Shown in pieces: positions 12,144 to 25,300 of a stretch of 64,000 nt of DNA. Source of the stretch: Hirudinaria manillensis (Eukaryota > Annelida > Clitellata > Hirudinida > Hirudinidae); the NCBI GenBank assembly GCA_034509925.1, contig CM067532.1:9258180-9322179 (forward strand), in the 5' to 3' direction. Below the pieces are notes generated by a model. That model was given only the letters and a program-made list of their open reading frames with translations, searched no databases and had not been told where the DNA came from. The translations under genes were made by a program, and so were the position numbers. Numbering within the stretch: the first letter of the stretch is position 1; the number at the start of each line of letters is the position of its first letter.

Positions 12144-15100
12144 GTTACTATTTTTAACAGCATTACATATTGTTAACTGATGGCATTACTTAGGTAGGAC
12201 ATGTCAGCATTTATTTTGATAAAGTGCCGTTCAATTGGGTTGTTTATAAAAACCAAGTTGCATGACTTTCTGTCCACCTTTCGTGTCGAATGCGACGTGA
12301 CGGGAATGACGTGCTGTTCCCTCTCAGTCGTGGGTGTTTTGATTTGACGTCTGCCTTTTACTTTCCATCAGATCAAAGAGGCTCTGGTTAATTTCGACCA
12401 ACTCTTTGCTGATTTTGAGTTGAGGTGAGGAGTGAATTTTGTTAATTTTTTAGTTAATATATAAAATAATCATATAAACTTTTATAAAGATTATTTAATT
12501 ATTATTTCACATTTATTTTATTACTGGAATTTTATCTCATATCTCATAGTTTAAATTATTATTTTCTGACAATTATATATTCCTATCGACAACTACATAA
12601 CGACAGCCCAATCTCGGGATTAAAAAAACAATTCAAATCGAAATCCTCTTTTAAATCCGAGAATCATTTTCATGTCGCCCGACGACCAGCTACGTCAGCG
12701 CCATGGTTCCGGTGAAGTCGACCAAGGATTACGACACGCTTCAAGACGTGACGGTCCTCTTCTGCGAGACTGTTTCGAGGTAGGAAGTTGTTTTCATACT
12801 TGTCTTACTTCTGAGGAAGTTGTTTTTGTACTTCTCTTACTTCTGAGTAAGAGACCGACATCAGAGACAGACTGATAGATGGCCGGACGGATGGACGGGT
12901 CTTTCGCATGAAAATGCTTTTAGAATGTTTTTGTTTCGCTCTTTCTAGGGAGTTGCTTCAGTTACTTCCTGAAAGTGTGTTGTTGAGGCCGAATGACTGT
13001 AGATCGGTCATTGCATTCAGGAATGCCATTAAGCCAAATCACTGTCGAGTTGAGTTTGAGTGTTGCATTGTTCATTGAGAAAAGAAAAGGGAAATATTTT
13101 GAGAATACTAAAATGTTTAAAAATTGCTAATCAATTAATATCAATTGTTTAATGATTAATAATAATAATGATAATTATTATTATATTATTATAATAAAAA
13201 TGACTTTATTATAATAATTATTATTATTATTGTTACCTCAACAACACTGACTGTAATAATAATAATGGCAACAACAATAACAACAATGGTTAATTCTGTG
13301 GTGCCTTGCCTCATGAAAAACATCGGGAACTTTGCCTCTTCATTGTTCTCGCTCTGAGGTGACCTGAAATGATAATGAAATGATAATTAAATGATAATGA
13401 AGTGATAATGAAATGATAATGGAATGATAATGAAGTGATAATGGCTCCTTAAATGGAGGACTCATTTAAACATGAAAATGGTTGTTGATTTTGTTGTACA
13501 CTCAACAACGTCTGCCTGGCTCTTGTGAAAGCCTTCGAAGTGGTTTTATTTTCGAGAGCAAATTTACGTCCTCCTACCCCTCCGATGAGGGAAAACTCGT
13601 TTTTAATTGTTTATTTATTTACTTATTTATTTATTTATTTATTTATTCATTAGTTTGTTTGTTTGTTCGTTTGCTCCTTTGTTTGTTCATTCATTTATCT
13701 GCTCACTCACTCACTTAACTCTTTCATTCATTCATTCATTCGTTTAATTATTTATTATTAGTGCTTTTGTGAGTGGCTGGTGACTGTGAACAATGGCCAG
13801 AGGGGATTTTCAGTCACAGACTGTTGTTTCTGGTAATAATGCTGCATAATGATACATTGTAATGTAGCAATAAGTCGTAACTGTATATTTTGTATATCAT
13901 TTGTATCTTGTACATCTTTTGTATCTTATATATCGTTTATATCTTGTATATCGTTTGTATCTTGTATATCGTTTTGCATCTTGTGTATCGTTTTGTATTT
14001 TGTATATCGTTTGTATCTTGTATATCGTTTGTATCTTGTACATTCAATTACCTTGGAGAGGCTGACTTGATAATTGAAATCAATTTTGGTTTTGGGTTTT
14101 TGTGATGAGAAAATCGACAGGTTTAGACAAAGGCTCAGATAAGGCATATCTGATGATTAGTGGTTGCTAATTTTACAGTAGATTTTTTTATGCACCCAAC
14201 AAATGATTCTCACGTTACTCACTCCTGGTTTTTAATTAGCTCCACCTTCTGTCCTGTGGAACTGATTTTTTTTTGTGTGTGTTTTTATAATCCAATGAGT
14301 TTGTTTTTCTTTTCCTGTTAATCCAAATTATTGATTCAGCTGTGAGTGGAGTCCTGTGTGATGCATGGGTGATATAATAATACTTGTCAATTCCACGTAA
14401 TGCACAATGCACGTGCTTGTGACATAATGAATGTCCTAACCCTAAATTTCTTCCAGGGCCATGAGATCTGGCCTTCTGAATCAGGATCAATTCGACTCCT
14501 ACGACCCTCTGCTGATGTTCACGATACCCAGACTGGCCATCGTCTGGTAAGTTGGGACATTTTGCTTTGATTTTGATGGACGATGACAACATTTCTCTCT
14601 GTTTTGATCCTCAATTCAAGACTACTACTACTACTTCTAGTGGTGGTAGTAGTGGTAGTAGTGGTGGTGGTAGTGGTGGTGGTGGTGGTGGTGGTAGTGG
14701 TGGTGAATCCCTGACCCAAATGGGGACCTTAAATATTAGATGAGGACTTGTTTTTGCTGATGGTTTTAGAAATTATCAGGGCTGAATAAAATGTTAAATT
14801 AGTAGCACTACCGCTACTACCACAGTTACACTGGTCTGTTGGCCTCATGCCCTTTCTAACTTAAACCTTCTCTCTAGAATTCTATTTCATCTGCATTTCT
14901 GTATGTTGAAATGTTATCGTCGGAATTCAGAGAATGGGAGATGTTATGGTACGAACCGTGTCATGGGCCTTAGTCGGTCGTCGCCGGAATATTGTGACTC
15001 GCGACGAGTTTACAAAAATTGACGACGACGACAACGATGATGATTTTAACAAACGAAGTGTTGTTGTCAGTCCAGTTCGATCTGCCGGTTATTGAATCAT

Positions 15101-18100
15101 CACAGCAACGAAGCTAATTACTCTATTAGCATAAGCGGGTAAACGTTCCGAGAAATGGCTGACAATGACTTGGAGATTAGCCGAGATTAATTCACCTATG
15201 CTGATTCAACTTTCTCCTTGACCTCCCATTGGTCGCCTGGCCAGCCTCTCCACCAATCAGGAGGCTCGTCTCTCTCTAGGGAGATTTTCAAAACAAATTT
15301 GCACCTAGGATTAGTGTCTCTATTTTTGAGATGTCAAATTTCTCACCAAACACAAAAGTTTGTTCGGAAGTTACCAACTGAGATGAAATCAATGATGATG
15401 ATGATGATGATGATGATGGCGATGACGTTGATGACTGCATAGTGTGCTCTTGTGTCATTGTTGTCACCGAGGCCGATCGGTAATATTCCTTGAACGTGTC
15501 AAAAAGGGTATTGTTGCAAATACGTTGAATGTTTACAATTTTATTGCCTCTTGCAGACGTTATGACTACTATGATCTTTTTTCACCATGTTATATTTAAT
15601 AATAATAATAATAATAATAATAACATTAATAATTATCAGTGGACTCCTGATTTACCCCGAGGGTCCTCTTAACCCGGACCAGGATCCGTGCCAAGTCAGT
15701 GAAATGTTCAGACAGCAGTTGACTCTGCTCTTCAAAATAAGGTGGAGTTTGTTTTGTTTTTTAATGTGGGGGAATGGAGTTAGCATTGTCTGAGCTTTAG
15801 AATAATTTCTGTCTCTGGGGGAGGTTGTCAAATAATTACTTTCAATTGTTTATTATGAGCCGATGGATGGTTATCGGTTTGATCAACATTTTTTGTCTTT
15901 ATTTGTGCAGTTTGTTTTGGATTTGATGTTCAGAATATTTTTTATACCATCGTCTGTCATTAAAGTCATCATTACTTTATGGTAGTCACCTTTGAACTCC
16001 TAATTGTAAATAATCACTTGCACGAACTTTACAATCTGACTTGCACTTTTGCATGTTTTAATTAAACGATTATGAGTAATTTCAATTAATTTGAATGATT
16101 AATTAATTTACTAAAGTCTTTAAAAAATTCTTAAAATCTTATTTTTCATCTCCAGAGAACTCCTGATGACCCTCGATCTACAGGAATTGAACTCCCTGGA
16201 AAAATTAATCTGCAACCCGAGCTCGGAACAGCTCCTGGAAGACGCCCCCTCGTCCAATCACGACGGAGCCAGGCTGTCAGAAGAGTCTGAAGATGAAGAA
16301 GAGGAGGAGGAAGACGAAGATGAGGAGCATCACGAGGTCGTCGTAGAGGTCATCAGCGAGGCGGATCGAAGCTCCGGCCATTTGGCTCGGAGATTCAAGA
16401 GGAACGGATCCCATTCCTGGCCCAGAGTCGAAGAAAACTCGGAAGTTTCCGAGGAAGCAGCTTCCGTCGAAGGCGACGGGCGAATCAGGAGACGCACCTC
16501 CCTGGTGGCTCCATCCATCACGGAAGTCGTCTCCGGCTCGGTCGCATGGAAGGGTCCTGGTGAGTTCAACTTCTGCCTGCCTCGAAATACCGAGACCGAA
16601 GTTCACCGGTTGGAAGAGAACGAGCCTTCCCAAGCGGACGTTGTCGAGTCTTACGTGCTTGGCTGGGATTTTTTCGGGGAAAGCGTTCGGCCCCTCCCCT
16701 CCAGAGGAACTTCCGATCGGTCCGATGGCTCCACGGGCAAACAGGTTTGGAATTACTGGTATTTACAGATAGAATTCAACTTATTAACAAACAAACAAAC
16801 AAAATATCTTTCTTGTCAACATTTCGTTTGTACTGGGCAATAAAAAATTGACTCGTACTTTTCATAGTTTGAAAACAGTCTTTAGATTATGTTGTTTATT
16901 TTTTTTTTTTTTTTGCAAATTGAGATAAATTTACGTAGACAAGTCTTGTTTGAGTGTTATTACCTGTGAATTCAGGCGAGTAACCTGAGAAGTATATTTT
17001 TAGCATCTCTTGAGTCATAAACTCATGTCAGCAAAGTTGTTCAATAATTTCAGTGGAGTTTTTAAATTAGTATTAAAATTTAAATATAAATATAATATAC
17101 AAGCTCTTAAAATTAGGAGCTTTTAAAAGACACTTCTGCTCTCCTCCCTGTCACCAATTGTAATCATGCAATAATGCCACCATTTTTAAATGGCCGTTTT
17201 CAAACTCGGTCGCACAAGAGTCGTCTGCATCTTTTATTCTTTTACGGGTTGCCATGGGAAACGACCATGACTCCTCGTCTCTGATTCATCAGCCAATACA
17301 TAATTAGGTCGACTCATTCTTCTAAAAATATCTTTCGATAATTTATTTGGCATTGCCTGTCACAGACCTAGAGAGCAAATTATCATGTGATAATTTAGTT
17401 TATTTCATTTTATGATATCTTTTAATCATAATCACCAGTACTATCATTTCTGGTTTTGTAGGTCACGAAAATTCACCAGAGTCCCGAACAAAATCACGTC
17501 GTCGCTTCAACGCATCCAGGCGGGAGTCAGAACGACGAAGGTCCTGACGGCAAAAACCTGACATCATCATCATCATCTCAAAAACCGTTGGGCAACGTTG
17601 ACCGTACACTCGAATCCACCTCTTCCAAGCCAGACCGCAGGGATGCGAGCGTCTCCGATCGTCGCTCCCCGCGGATTCGCCTCTCGTCGCGTCGAAACAT
17701 CCGGCCCCCTGCGAACCCCAACCCTGCAGAAGCCCCGCCCAAAAGTACCACTTCCGTCGTACCAGGCTGCAGCTCAAAGGAGTGGAAAGAGGCTCCTGTT
17801 AAAAGAATGTCACCTCTCCATCACAAGAGGTGAACCTTATTGACTATCCATCGAAATGGGTAAGGCTACTAGTGGTAGATTAATGACAGACAATGATTAA
17901 TTAGATCAATTTGATATTATATTATCTTTCATCATCATAACTTTTAGTAACTATCATCATCATCAATGTCATCATCGTTGTTGTCACTGCTGCCACAATG
18001 ATTGTCATCATCGTCCTCCTCCTCTTCACCATCATCATCATCATCATTGCCTACCCTTTGGCAGCAACGACAGCAACAGTAGCTGCGACTCCGCTTTCTA

Positions 18101-18686
18101 CCTGGAGATGGAGCACGACACGATTTCGCGAATCATCCAGAAGGCCCGGGAGTCGGCGGGCATCGAGGCCAGGTCAAAGTTCAAGAACAGTTCTGACCTC
18201 GTTCACCAGCTCTTCGTCTGCATCTCAAGTGATTCCTGTTATCTCTGCTTATAATTTTATCTTGTCATTGTTGTTGTTATTGTTGTGTTCATCTCGGAAA
18301 TTGATGATGATGGTGATGGGTTCTTGGCCTGCATTGTTTGCAGATTGTCCACAAATAGAGATCAATAATCTTTAACTAATTAATTAAATATCATTAAATC
18401 ATCTAACTCATTTCTAACGAGAGACTTCTTCTTCTACATCATCATCCAGAGGTGGCAGATCAGCTCCAAACCAACTTTGCCAGCGACTTCAGAAACATCT
18501 TGAAGGCCACCTTCGAGTGCCAGTCCTCACACTCTGGCCCCGGCCCGGCCCCCGATGGTCACGATAGTCCCCCCTCAGAGGAGGACGTGGAGGGACCCCG
18601 TCGTCATGCCGACACATCCGACGTCGACCTCACAGCTCTCGATGCCTTGGAGGAGCTTGTCAACACCGGTCCCACAGGTCTGATTT

Positions 18687-18732
<46 letters not shown>

Positions 18733-19456
18733 TTAGGTAATAATATGCCAAGAAATAATAAAAATAGTACTGTGCATTATTATGGTAGTTTATGCCCAAA
18801 GTGGCTCCAAGGCCACTGAACTATGGAGGGTAGCTAGTAGCAGTAATTTGTTTGTTAGTGAGTCGGCTAACTATTTTTTTAATGAATTTTTATTAGTTTA
18901 ATTATTCAATTAATCTATTTAATTTTCCTTTCTCCTCCCTGCCCTGCCTAGCCTGCGAAGAACCGTTCCTGGCCCCCGTGTGGCTGCCGGACGAGTCCTC
19001 CCAGAACTGCATGTCCTGCAAAGTGCACTTCACCTTCGTTCGCAGGAGACACCACTGCAGGAACTGTGGAAAGGTATTTCCCCGGGTTTCGCTTCTCCCG
19101 GAAAACTTCTTTTCTATCGCTCCAAATGTTGGGAAGCATCGATTAGTCACCATTTTTTTTATTTTTAGATTATTATCATCATTTATCATTTGTGAAATCG
19201 GGCTATCATCGTCAAGACATTTTTTTTTCTTTCGTTTCATCATCATCATCATCATCATTATCATTATCATCATTGCACCCCGTCGTGAATGATGACTATT
19301 TTTTTTCTTTTCTTCTTTTTTCCCTCCATCCAGATCTTCTGCAGCCAGTGCTCCTCGAACTATGTGCCCCTCCCTCATATCGGTCACCCAAGACCCGTCA
19401 GAGCCTGCAACGCCTGCTACGTTTTCCACATAATTCCCTTTACAAACACCTTGTGA
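10659..19456 (+). CDS. ZFYVE28: Lateral signalling target protein 2 (LST2/ZFYVE28), FYVE-finger endosomal protein, 13 exons
   Basis: LST2 proteins bind phosphatidylinositol 3-phosphate on early endosomes and dampen EGF-receptor signalling. Exons: 10659-10694, 10866-11144, 11509-11658, 12372-12424, 12690-12779, 14457-14546, 15640-15741, 16156-16744, 17462-17829, 18065-18228, 18450-18677, 18952-19073, 19334-19456. Phases agree at every junction and give 797 residues. Exon 1 is only 36 nt and encodes [12 protein letters not shown], the family N terminus. The conserved N-terminal domain follows ([60 protein letters not shown]). Exons 8-9 encode a poorly conserved acidic and serine-rich linker, in which a run of Glu/Asp and a run of Ser come from microsatellite-like DNA. 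Exon 11 has the conserved [12 protein letters not shown] block. The last two exons form the FYVE finger with the [11 protein letters not shown] signature and four Cys pairs. The protein ends 11 residues after the last pair, as in relatives. Confidence 0.92.
12085..12144 (+). repeat. ATT microsatellite in an LST2 intron
   Basis: An essentially perfect ATT run of about 19 units lies in intron 3 of LST2, upstream of the exon at 12372. Confidence 0.9.
13362..13446 (+). repeat. Minisatellite, unit about TGATAATGAAA
   Basis: About seven 11-12 bp copies of TGATAATGAAR with single-base variants, in the long LST2 intron between exons 5 and 6. Confidence 0.85.
13605..13742 (+). repeat. TTTA and ATTC tetranucleotide repeats
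   Basis: A TTTA block (about 13605-13650) grades through GTTT units into ATTC units (about 13720-13742), all in LST2 intron 5. Confidence 0.8.
13875..14044 (+). repeat. Minisatellite, unit about GTATATCGTTTGTATCTT
   Basis: Around nine copies of an 18-20 bp unit lie in LST2 intron 5, with core TGTATATCGTTT alternating with TGTATCTT. The open frames across it are repeat artefacts (Tyr/Ile/Ser/Phe periodicity). Confidence 0.9.
14628..14706 (+). repeat. GGT/AGT microsatellite just after LST2 exon 6
   Basis: A run of GGT and AGT triplets beginning about 80 bp downstream of the donor of LST2 exon 6. It follows a short ACT run, so the local strand bias switches. Confidence 0.85.
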
Positions 19457-19630
19457 TGATGTCGATGATGATGATGATGATGATGATGGCGGCTGTGATG
19501 ATGATGTTGATGGTGGTGGTGATGATGATGATGTTGATGTTCTTACCCAGTGTTGCTTTTTGTTATACACCTTGATTGTTTATTTTAAAATCATTATTGC
19601 TATTATTATTATCATTACCATTACCATCAC

Positions 19631-19664
<34 letters not shown>

Positions 19665-20303
19665 GTCCTTATTATTGGCCTTTTTGATTCATTTTGCTAC
19701 ACAATGAAGCTCAAAGTGGGACCTTTTATAATAGCTTGAAGGAGATGTCAATTCTGAAGGGTGGGGGCAGCATCAAACTCATTTGTATAGCACTGCATTC
19801 GTTGCATCGGAGGTGCCGTTTGTCAATCAATCTAGTGCAGATTTGCTATCGATAGAATCACCTTCTCAGTCATAACTGAGCAAACCAGGTTGTAAGCAAA
19901 TCAAATTTCAGCCGCTATTGTTAGAAAGGCAACTGTCCGTGCCGATTGAGTATCGGTTTTGGTTGGCCATGGTCGAGTCAAACCCTAACTTTCCTCCAGA
20001 CCTTCTCAGAACAAAAGTCACTCCATTCTTGACTCAGTGTGAAGTACTTGAGATGAACTTCCAAAGTTCAGTTTTTTTGAGCTGTGCTTTGATTACTAAT
20101 CACCAACTTAGAAGTAAGTTTTTGTAAATTTGTGAAGAAGCTTTGGACCAAGTGGCGACAGCTGGGCCTGCCTTTCATTTATTTTAATTTGGTCTTATTT
20201 ATTAATTGTTTAGTCATCAGCTAGGTTAGCTAGTTAATTAATTAAATAACAGAAAGCAAATTATAATTGGATTTACCTGGTACTGGTTAAAACATTTTTT
20301 TAA
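19457..20303 (+). other. LST2 3' flank with GAT and ATT microsatellites
   Basis: GAT repeats begin right at the LST2 stop codon (about 19456-19540) and ATT repeats follow (about 19628-19665), so the 3' untranslated region is largely simple sequence. An open frame of about 70 codons at 19918-20127 begins with TTG rather than ATG and has no recognised homology. Confidence 0.6.
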
Positions 20304-20942
20304 ATGGCAGCAGCAAGATTCAGTGGAATGTCTAATGTAAAAAAAGATGGTAAAAAAGGCGTTGACATTTATTACAGACTTAGGAAGAAAGTGGCGCCAG
20401 TTAAGATAATAAGAGACGTAGCGGGAGAGTATGCTATTAACCTAATCAGGTCTGAATTACTGATTAACTCGACATAATTGATTAATGATCATCTGTTTAG
20501 AAAAAGTTTGGTTTTCACGAATGGAAGAGTTAGTTCAATCTGCAAACCCTTGAAATTAGTATTGCGATAAATGCAAATTTGATGAAGCATTTGATTACCT
20601 GATTATAGACACAAAAGAAAGATTAATGGCTTTGGACGATCTGATCTTCAGGAGATGCAAAAAGAATTTGCCCTACAATTTTTGGTAAAAAATAAAAATA
20701 AACGGCTTATCACAATTCAGCTCCCACATGTTCTTTTTATAAGGACCCCAGATCCTGATTATGAATCTGACATGTGAGATGTTATGCAACCTTGGGTGTG
20801 TTTTTTTTGTTGTTGCTTTTCTGTTTATTGCAGAGAGAGGGGAGCAAAGATGTTATTTTTGGGTGTACAGACAAAATGTCTTACAAGCTGGGTTCAAGTC
20901 GACTTTTCGACTAGTAATGGATTGCAGAAAACTTTAACTTAG
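20304..20942 (+). CDS. Unrecognised three-exon gene encoding 139 residues
   Basis: Exons 20304-20449, 20609-20773 and 20834-20942 have GT-AG borders and matching phases (2 then 2), giving one continuous frame from ATG to TAG. It starts MAAARFSGMSNVKKDGKKG, is Lys/Arg-rich in its first two thirds (IYYRLRKKVAP, HKRKINGFGRSDLQEM, QFLVKNKNKRLITIQLP), and has an acidic DPDYESDIE patch. No signal peptide or membrane segment is seen and I do not recognise the family. Alternatively exon 2 may read through to the stop at 20775-20777, giving a shorter protein, or further exons may follow (see 21256-21604). It sits between LST2 and the ADGF pair on the same strand. Phase agreement across two introns is the main argument that it is real. 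Confidence 0.5.
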
Positions 20943-20945
20943 CAA

Positions 20946-21164
20946 GCAATTTTTAATTATTTAGAATATTTAAATTATGTGGTGATAAATGTTGTGACCC
21001 TGATAAAACCTTCAAAGGTCCTAAAAAGGACAGGAAATGTCAAGCGTTAAGCAAAGATTTTATCTTTACCCAAAAACTGGCTAACAGCAATAATGTAATT
21101 AATATATCACATATACTAACGATAGTATTATTATTATCAAATCTTAATGTCAAATCTGTATGAA
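20946..21164 (+). other. Open frame with a Cys/Lys-rich start, possible exon
   Basis: After an AG near 20963 a frame stays open to a TGA at about 21162. It encodes a Cys/Lys-rich start (LCGDKCCDPDKTFKGPKK) and a hydrophobic end (ILTIVLLLSNL). It could be an alternative 3' exon of the gene at 20304, or chance. Phase 2 entry would be required, and no strong phase 2 donor precedes it. Confidence 0.2.
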
Positions 21165-21255
21165 CTGTTTGCGAAAAATAAAGTTATTTTTCACTAACTT
21201 CTTTAATTAAAGTGAATTTAAATTATTTTAAATACTTCTTAAATGTTATTTTCAG

Positions 21256-21604
21256 CTGGAAATATAATCTGTTTGTTGGACACACGTACAAACACACGGA
21301 CACAAATACAGGCACGCAAACAGGCAAACACACGCACAACTACACAGTGGAGACGTTTCTCCATCAAAGTAATAAAAAGCTCCCCAGATCAAAGCCCGAT
21401 TTTAACTACGCGTGGTTAATAAACAAAATGTTTGATTCGTACAGGTAAATACAAAGTCATTACTCTAGTAAGTGGCATAGTTTGGCAATAACATACCTTC
21501 TCAGAGTTTATATCTGTGATAATATTTCATTTCCTTTACGATCGCAAGCAGCCATTTCGTGGAAAGATATTTGCTTTAGATGTTCGTATGTTTATATCAA
21601 GTAA
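21256..21604 (+). CDS. Two possible coding exons, product unknown
   Basis: Exon 21256-21444 has an acceptor TTTTCAG and a good donor CAG/GTAAAT. Exon 21505-21604 has an acceptor CTCAG and a TAA stop. The frame is continuous across both (phase 2 in, phase 2 out). The product is hydrophilic, with a His/Thr/Asn-rich stretch (HTYKHTDTNTGTQTG), then FNYAWLINKMFDSYR and a Cys-containing end. They could be the 3' end of the gene starting at 20304 or a separate gene. I recognise no family. Confidence 0.3.
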
Positions 21605-22321
21605 CTCTGAAAATTCATTTAAACGTTTTGCTAACCTCCATTTTACTTTTTCTGGGATCAATTTAGATGGAACAGAACGAGATTCAAAAGTCTGCAACTA
21701 ATTTTTGCAAAAAAAAAAGGTGCTTAAAAAAAGTGGCTCCTCAAACGACGCTTAGACCAGATTGAATGACTGGGACATTTATCAAGAATAAACGCAAATA
21801 TTTAAAAAAACAGCATGGAGTTTCTCTCATAACTAGTCCAACCCCTTCTCTGCATCCATGTTGATAAGTCTAACATACACAAAGATGTTATTTTAGGTCA
21901 TGGCTGCAGGCTTAACAAACCCCTGTGGTTGCGAACTAGTTGAGATAAATAGGATACCCAATCTTCAGAGACGGTTATTCTGAGTTCAGAAGTTGCTCTG
22001 TCGAGAGGCAAGTGATTAAAATCAGAATTAATTTCATTTGGCCATTTTAACCCATTAGTGCCTACTGCACTCTAATAGGGTGCACCTAAGGTGGCGCAAT
22101 CATAAAGTTCGTTATAATTCTTTTAAGAATAAAAATGTTCATACTGTTTGGTAATATTTTTATTGTTTAGTCTTTCTATTTATCATTCTATAACGGCTTT
22201 TTTTTTTATTGTTTTGGCATTTTTCAGAATTAAATCGGAAAATTTGGACACTAATGGGTTAAGACCTTTTTTTTATAAATTGGAATAAAAATTATATTCT
22301 GCCTTTAATTTTTGATTAGAA
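21605..22321. other. Spacer before the ADGF pair
   Basis: AT-rich DNA. A second open frame at 21516-21701 overlaps the candidate exon in another frame and starts with GTG. A block near 22050-22080 contains CCCATTAGTGCCTACTGCAC, and a partly inverted echo, ACACTAATGGGTTAA, lies at 22248-22262, which may mark a short inverted-repeat element. The promoter of the first ADGF gene should lie here. I see no clear TATA box. Confidence 0.4.
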
Positions 22322-25300
22322 ATGTCGTGTCAAAAGTTGGTCGCCATGTTGGCCCTAATTTCCCTGAGTTGTTCCATGCCTTTGCCGTCTGCCAGGGATC
22401 TCAGTCTTCCGAAAAACATAAGAGACTACTTCAGACAGAGAGACACCCTCTTAGAAGATGAAAAGATTTTTGAGAACAGAGTCTGGTCTTTGACCGAGGT
22501 AAATAAATGGGTCTTTTTTTTTATATATATATTTCAAATTTTTTGAAAATTTACAAATTCAAGAGGAATTTGAATTATTATTTTTGGTAATAATTAAGCG
22601 TTATATAATTAAAGGTAACTTTTATTTAATTAAAATTTATTTTCAATTAGTGGTCGAGCGAAGAAAATTAAAATCATCAAAAACAAATAATAAAAATATT
22701 AAAAATACTATTAAATCTGAAATTCCTGCCAATAATCGTCATAAAATATTTTAAGGTTTAATAATCAAACATTGATTCATGATCGATATTTGACTGAGAA
22801 ATATATTCTGCGAAATAGGTTAAACGCAGTTGATAATCTAAATATTCCCTGCAGGATGAAGTTGTCGTCGATCGATTTTTACACTTCCTGAAGTGGAAAG
22901 ACGTGGAAAAGTCACGTGACATTGGGTTTTACTCCTCCAGGCAAATTCAAAACATCCTGCCGGAAATTCGCGCTTCAGAATTGTACCAGCTCCTAATCGG
23001 ATTGCCGAAAGGTGGAAATCTGCACAGCCACGAAAGTTAGTTTTTAGAGAATAGGAAAGTATGATTTATTACATTTGCCACCCAGTCCGTCCTAATTATC
23101 TAGCTATTACGCAACTGTTATTGTAATAGACGTTAATAGACTTTCAATAACGACAACAGCCGTCCAGTTTGTCAGGGTGGATAAAAATATCTTTAAAAAA
23201 AAGTAATTCCTAACTTAATATGTTGTAATTAAAAATTGTTTTTGCAGACCACAGCTAATACAAGATGCAATTAAATCTTATAATGATTGTTCATAATGAA
23301 AACAAAAACTTTCTGTTTCCAAATGACAGATCAACAGCTGAGCAAAAAAACATTGCTGGACCTCGTGTGGAACTCAACAAACTTCGACAATCTTTACGTC
23401 GTGGAAGGAATCAACGAAACGCACCCTAAAAATGCTTGGTCTTTGGATTTCTTCGTGAACCCGCCTATGAATTTGGGCTGGATCAATGTTGGTTCGCAGG
23501 GATAAGCAATCTCTGATACTTTGAAATTACTGGGTTTTAATTAAACACGTTGTTTATTTATTTATTTTTACATATGTTTATCTGAGCAAACACGCGCGCG
23601 TTTATTGTTGCTACGAGCTTTTTCAACGCATTCGAAGATAGGTTAAGATAGGTAATTTCTAAATTCATTATAAACTGATCATCCTAGGTAAAGAACAGCG
23701 GTATAACGAAAGAAGAACTCTTGAAGCATTCGAACTTTGTCGGAGCTTCGACTTACGACGTCACTGGTAGAGCAACAGACTCGACCACCAGATGGCAGTT
23801 CTTCAATAAGCTAGTTGAAAGAGCAGGATCGAATATTATAAACAACATCGTGGTGAAGAAAGATTACTTTAGAGCTCTCTACGAAGAAGGTTTGAGCGAA
23901 GGAATTACGTACCTGGAAACGAGGAGATCCTACAGTCCAAAGTCTTTATATGAGCTCGATTTCACTGGAGCCAGTTCTAAGACTTACGGGAAAAAGTATC
24001 TCAATACCGAAACGGACTTCAGCAGAGAAATCAACATGGTATTCGACGTAATGAAAGAATTCAAAGCCAAGAACCCGCGCTTTATCGGTCACAAGACCAT
24101 AGTCACGGCAGTCAGGGGTAAGAGTCAAGATGACTTTCAGAAGGCCCTGGATAAAGCCATAAAATTGCACCAAGAATACCCGAATCACATCATCGGATTC
24201 GACAACGTCGGCGAAGAAGATGCCGGCTTCTCTACTCTGCATTTCTTAAAAAACTACCTGTCGGGTTTCAGCGAGGGCCGTCCTTCTATTCCCCTCTTCT
24301 TGCACTCGGTGGAGACCAATTGGCCTGACGATCTGATGATAAACGAACACGATGAAGATCTCGTTCCCACTTTGCAAAACGCCTACGAAGCGATTCTGTT
24401 GCAGCCCAAACGCGTCGGTCACGGAAAGGGATTCGCTAAAACTCCGTACTTGAGGCAGCTGATGAAAGAGAGAAAAATAGCGGTCGAGGCATGCCTTGTA
24501 AGCAACCAGGTATGCACTAATATTAAGAATTAAATGATAAAATATTGAAATAATTTGGCGAGTAATGTGTAGAAATACTGATTTGTAATGTCCTAATTAT
24601 TTAAAAACCAAAATTTCAGATATTGGGATACGATCCAGACTTGAGAAATCACTTCGGGCAATATTTTTACCGTGAAGGCATACCAGTAGTCTTGGCTTCG
24701 GACGATCCCGGATCGATAGGCTATGACGGAGTAGCGGTGGATTGGTATTTGGCCTTTATAAGCTGGGGTTTGAAAATTGGAGATCTCAAGCGCTTGGCAG
24801 TATATTCGCTGGAATACAGTGGCATGAACGAAACTGAAAAAGAATCGGCAATAGAGAATCTGTGGAAGCCAAGCTGGGACGAATACATGAAGAAGTTGAG
24901 GGATATGGCCTGTAGGCGGGATTTTGTTAAAGAAGCTCGGAAGGAATACAGGTCTGTGACGTTCACGAAAAACAACGTCTTGCCTAAGAGCGGTCCGGCA
25001 GGCACCAAAGTCCACATTTTTGGTCGCAACTTTGAGGTGGCCATCTGCAAAAAGCCGATGTGTAAGTTTGGAAATCTGAGCGTAGAAGCCGTTTATCTCT
25101 CGAATCGACATCTAATGTGTACAGTACCAGAATGTGAAGAATGCACTAATGAGAGAGTTGTCGTTAGCGTGGCTCTTGATGGGGAAAGATACCATTCTTT
25201 GAAAGACTCCTTCCTTTATGATACTACTCAATTATCGGATTCACCTTCTCATGTCCCTAATACAGTTCATGTTTTTATGGCAGCCGTTTATATTTTTATC

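Noticed and set aside
13849..14105. Overlapping Cys/Ile/Ser/Phe-rich frames that look like a membrane protein
   Set aside because: They are translations of the 18-20 bp minisatellite in an LST2 intron.
18902..19570. 222-codon minus-strand frame over the last LST2 exons
   Set aside because: It is antisense to the FYVE exons and a GAT repeat; the plus strand is clearly the coding one.
19918..20127. Frame of 69 codons considered as an upstream exon of the 20304 gene
   Set aside because: It starts at TTG, has no suitable donor joining it in phase, and shows no homology that I recognise.
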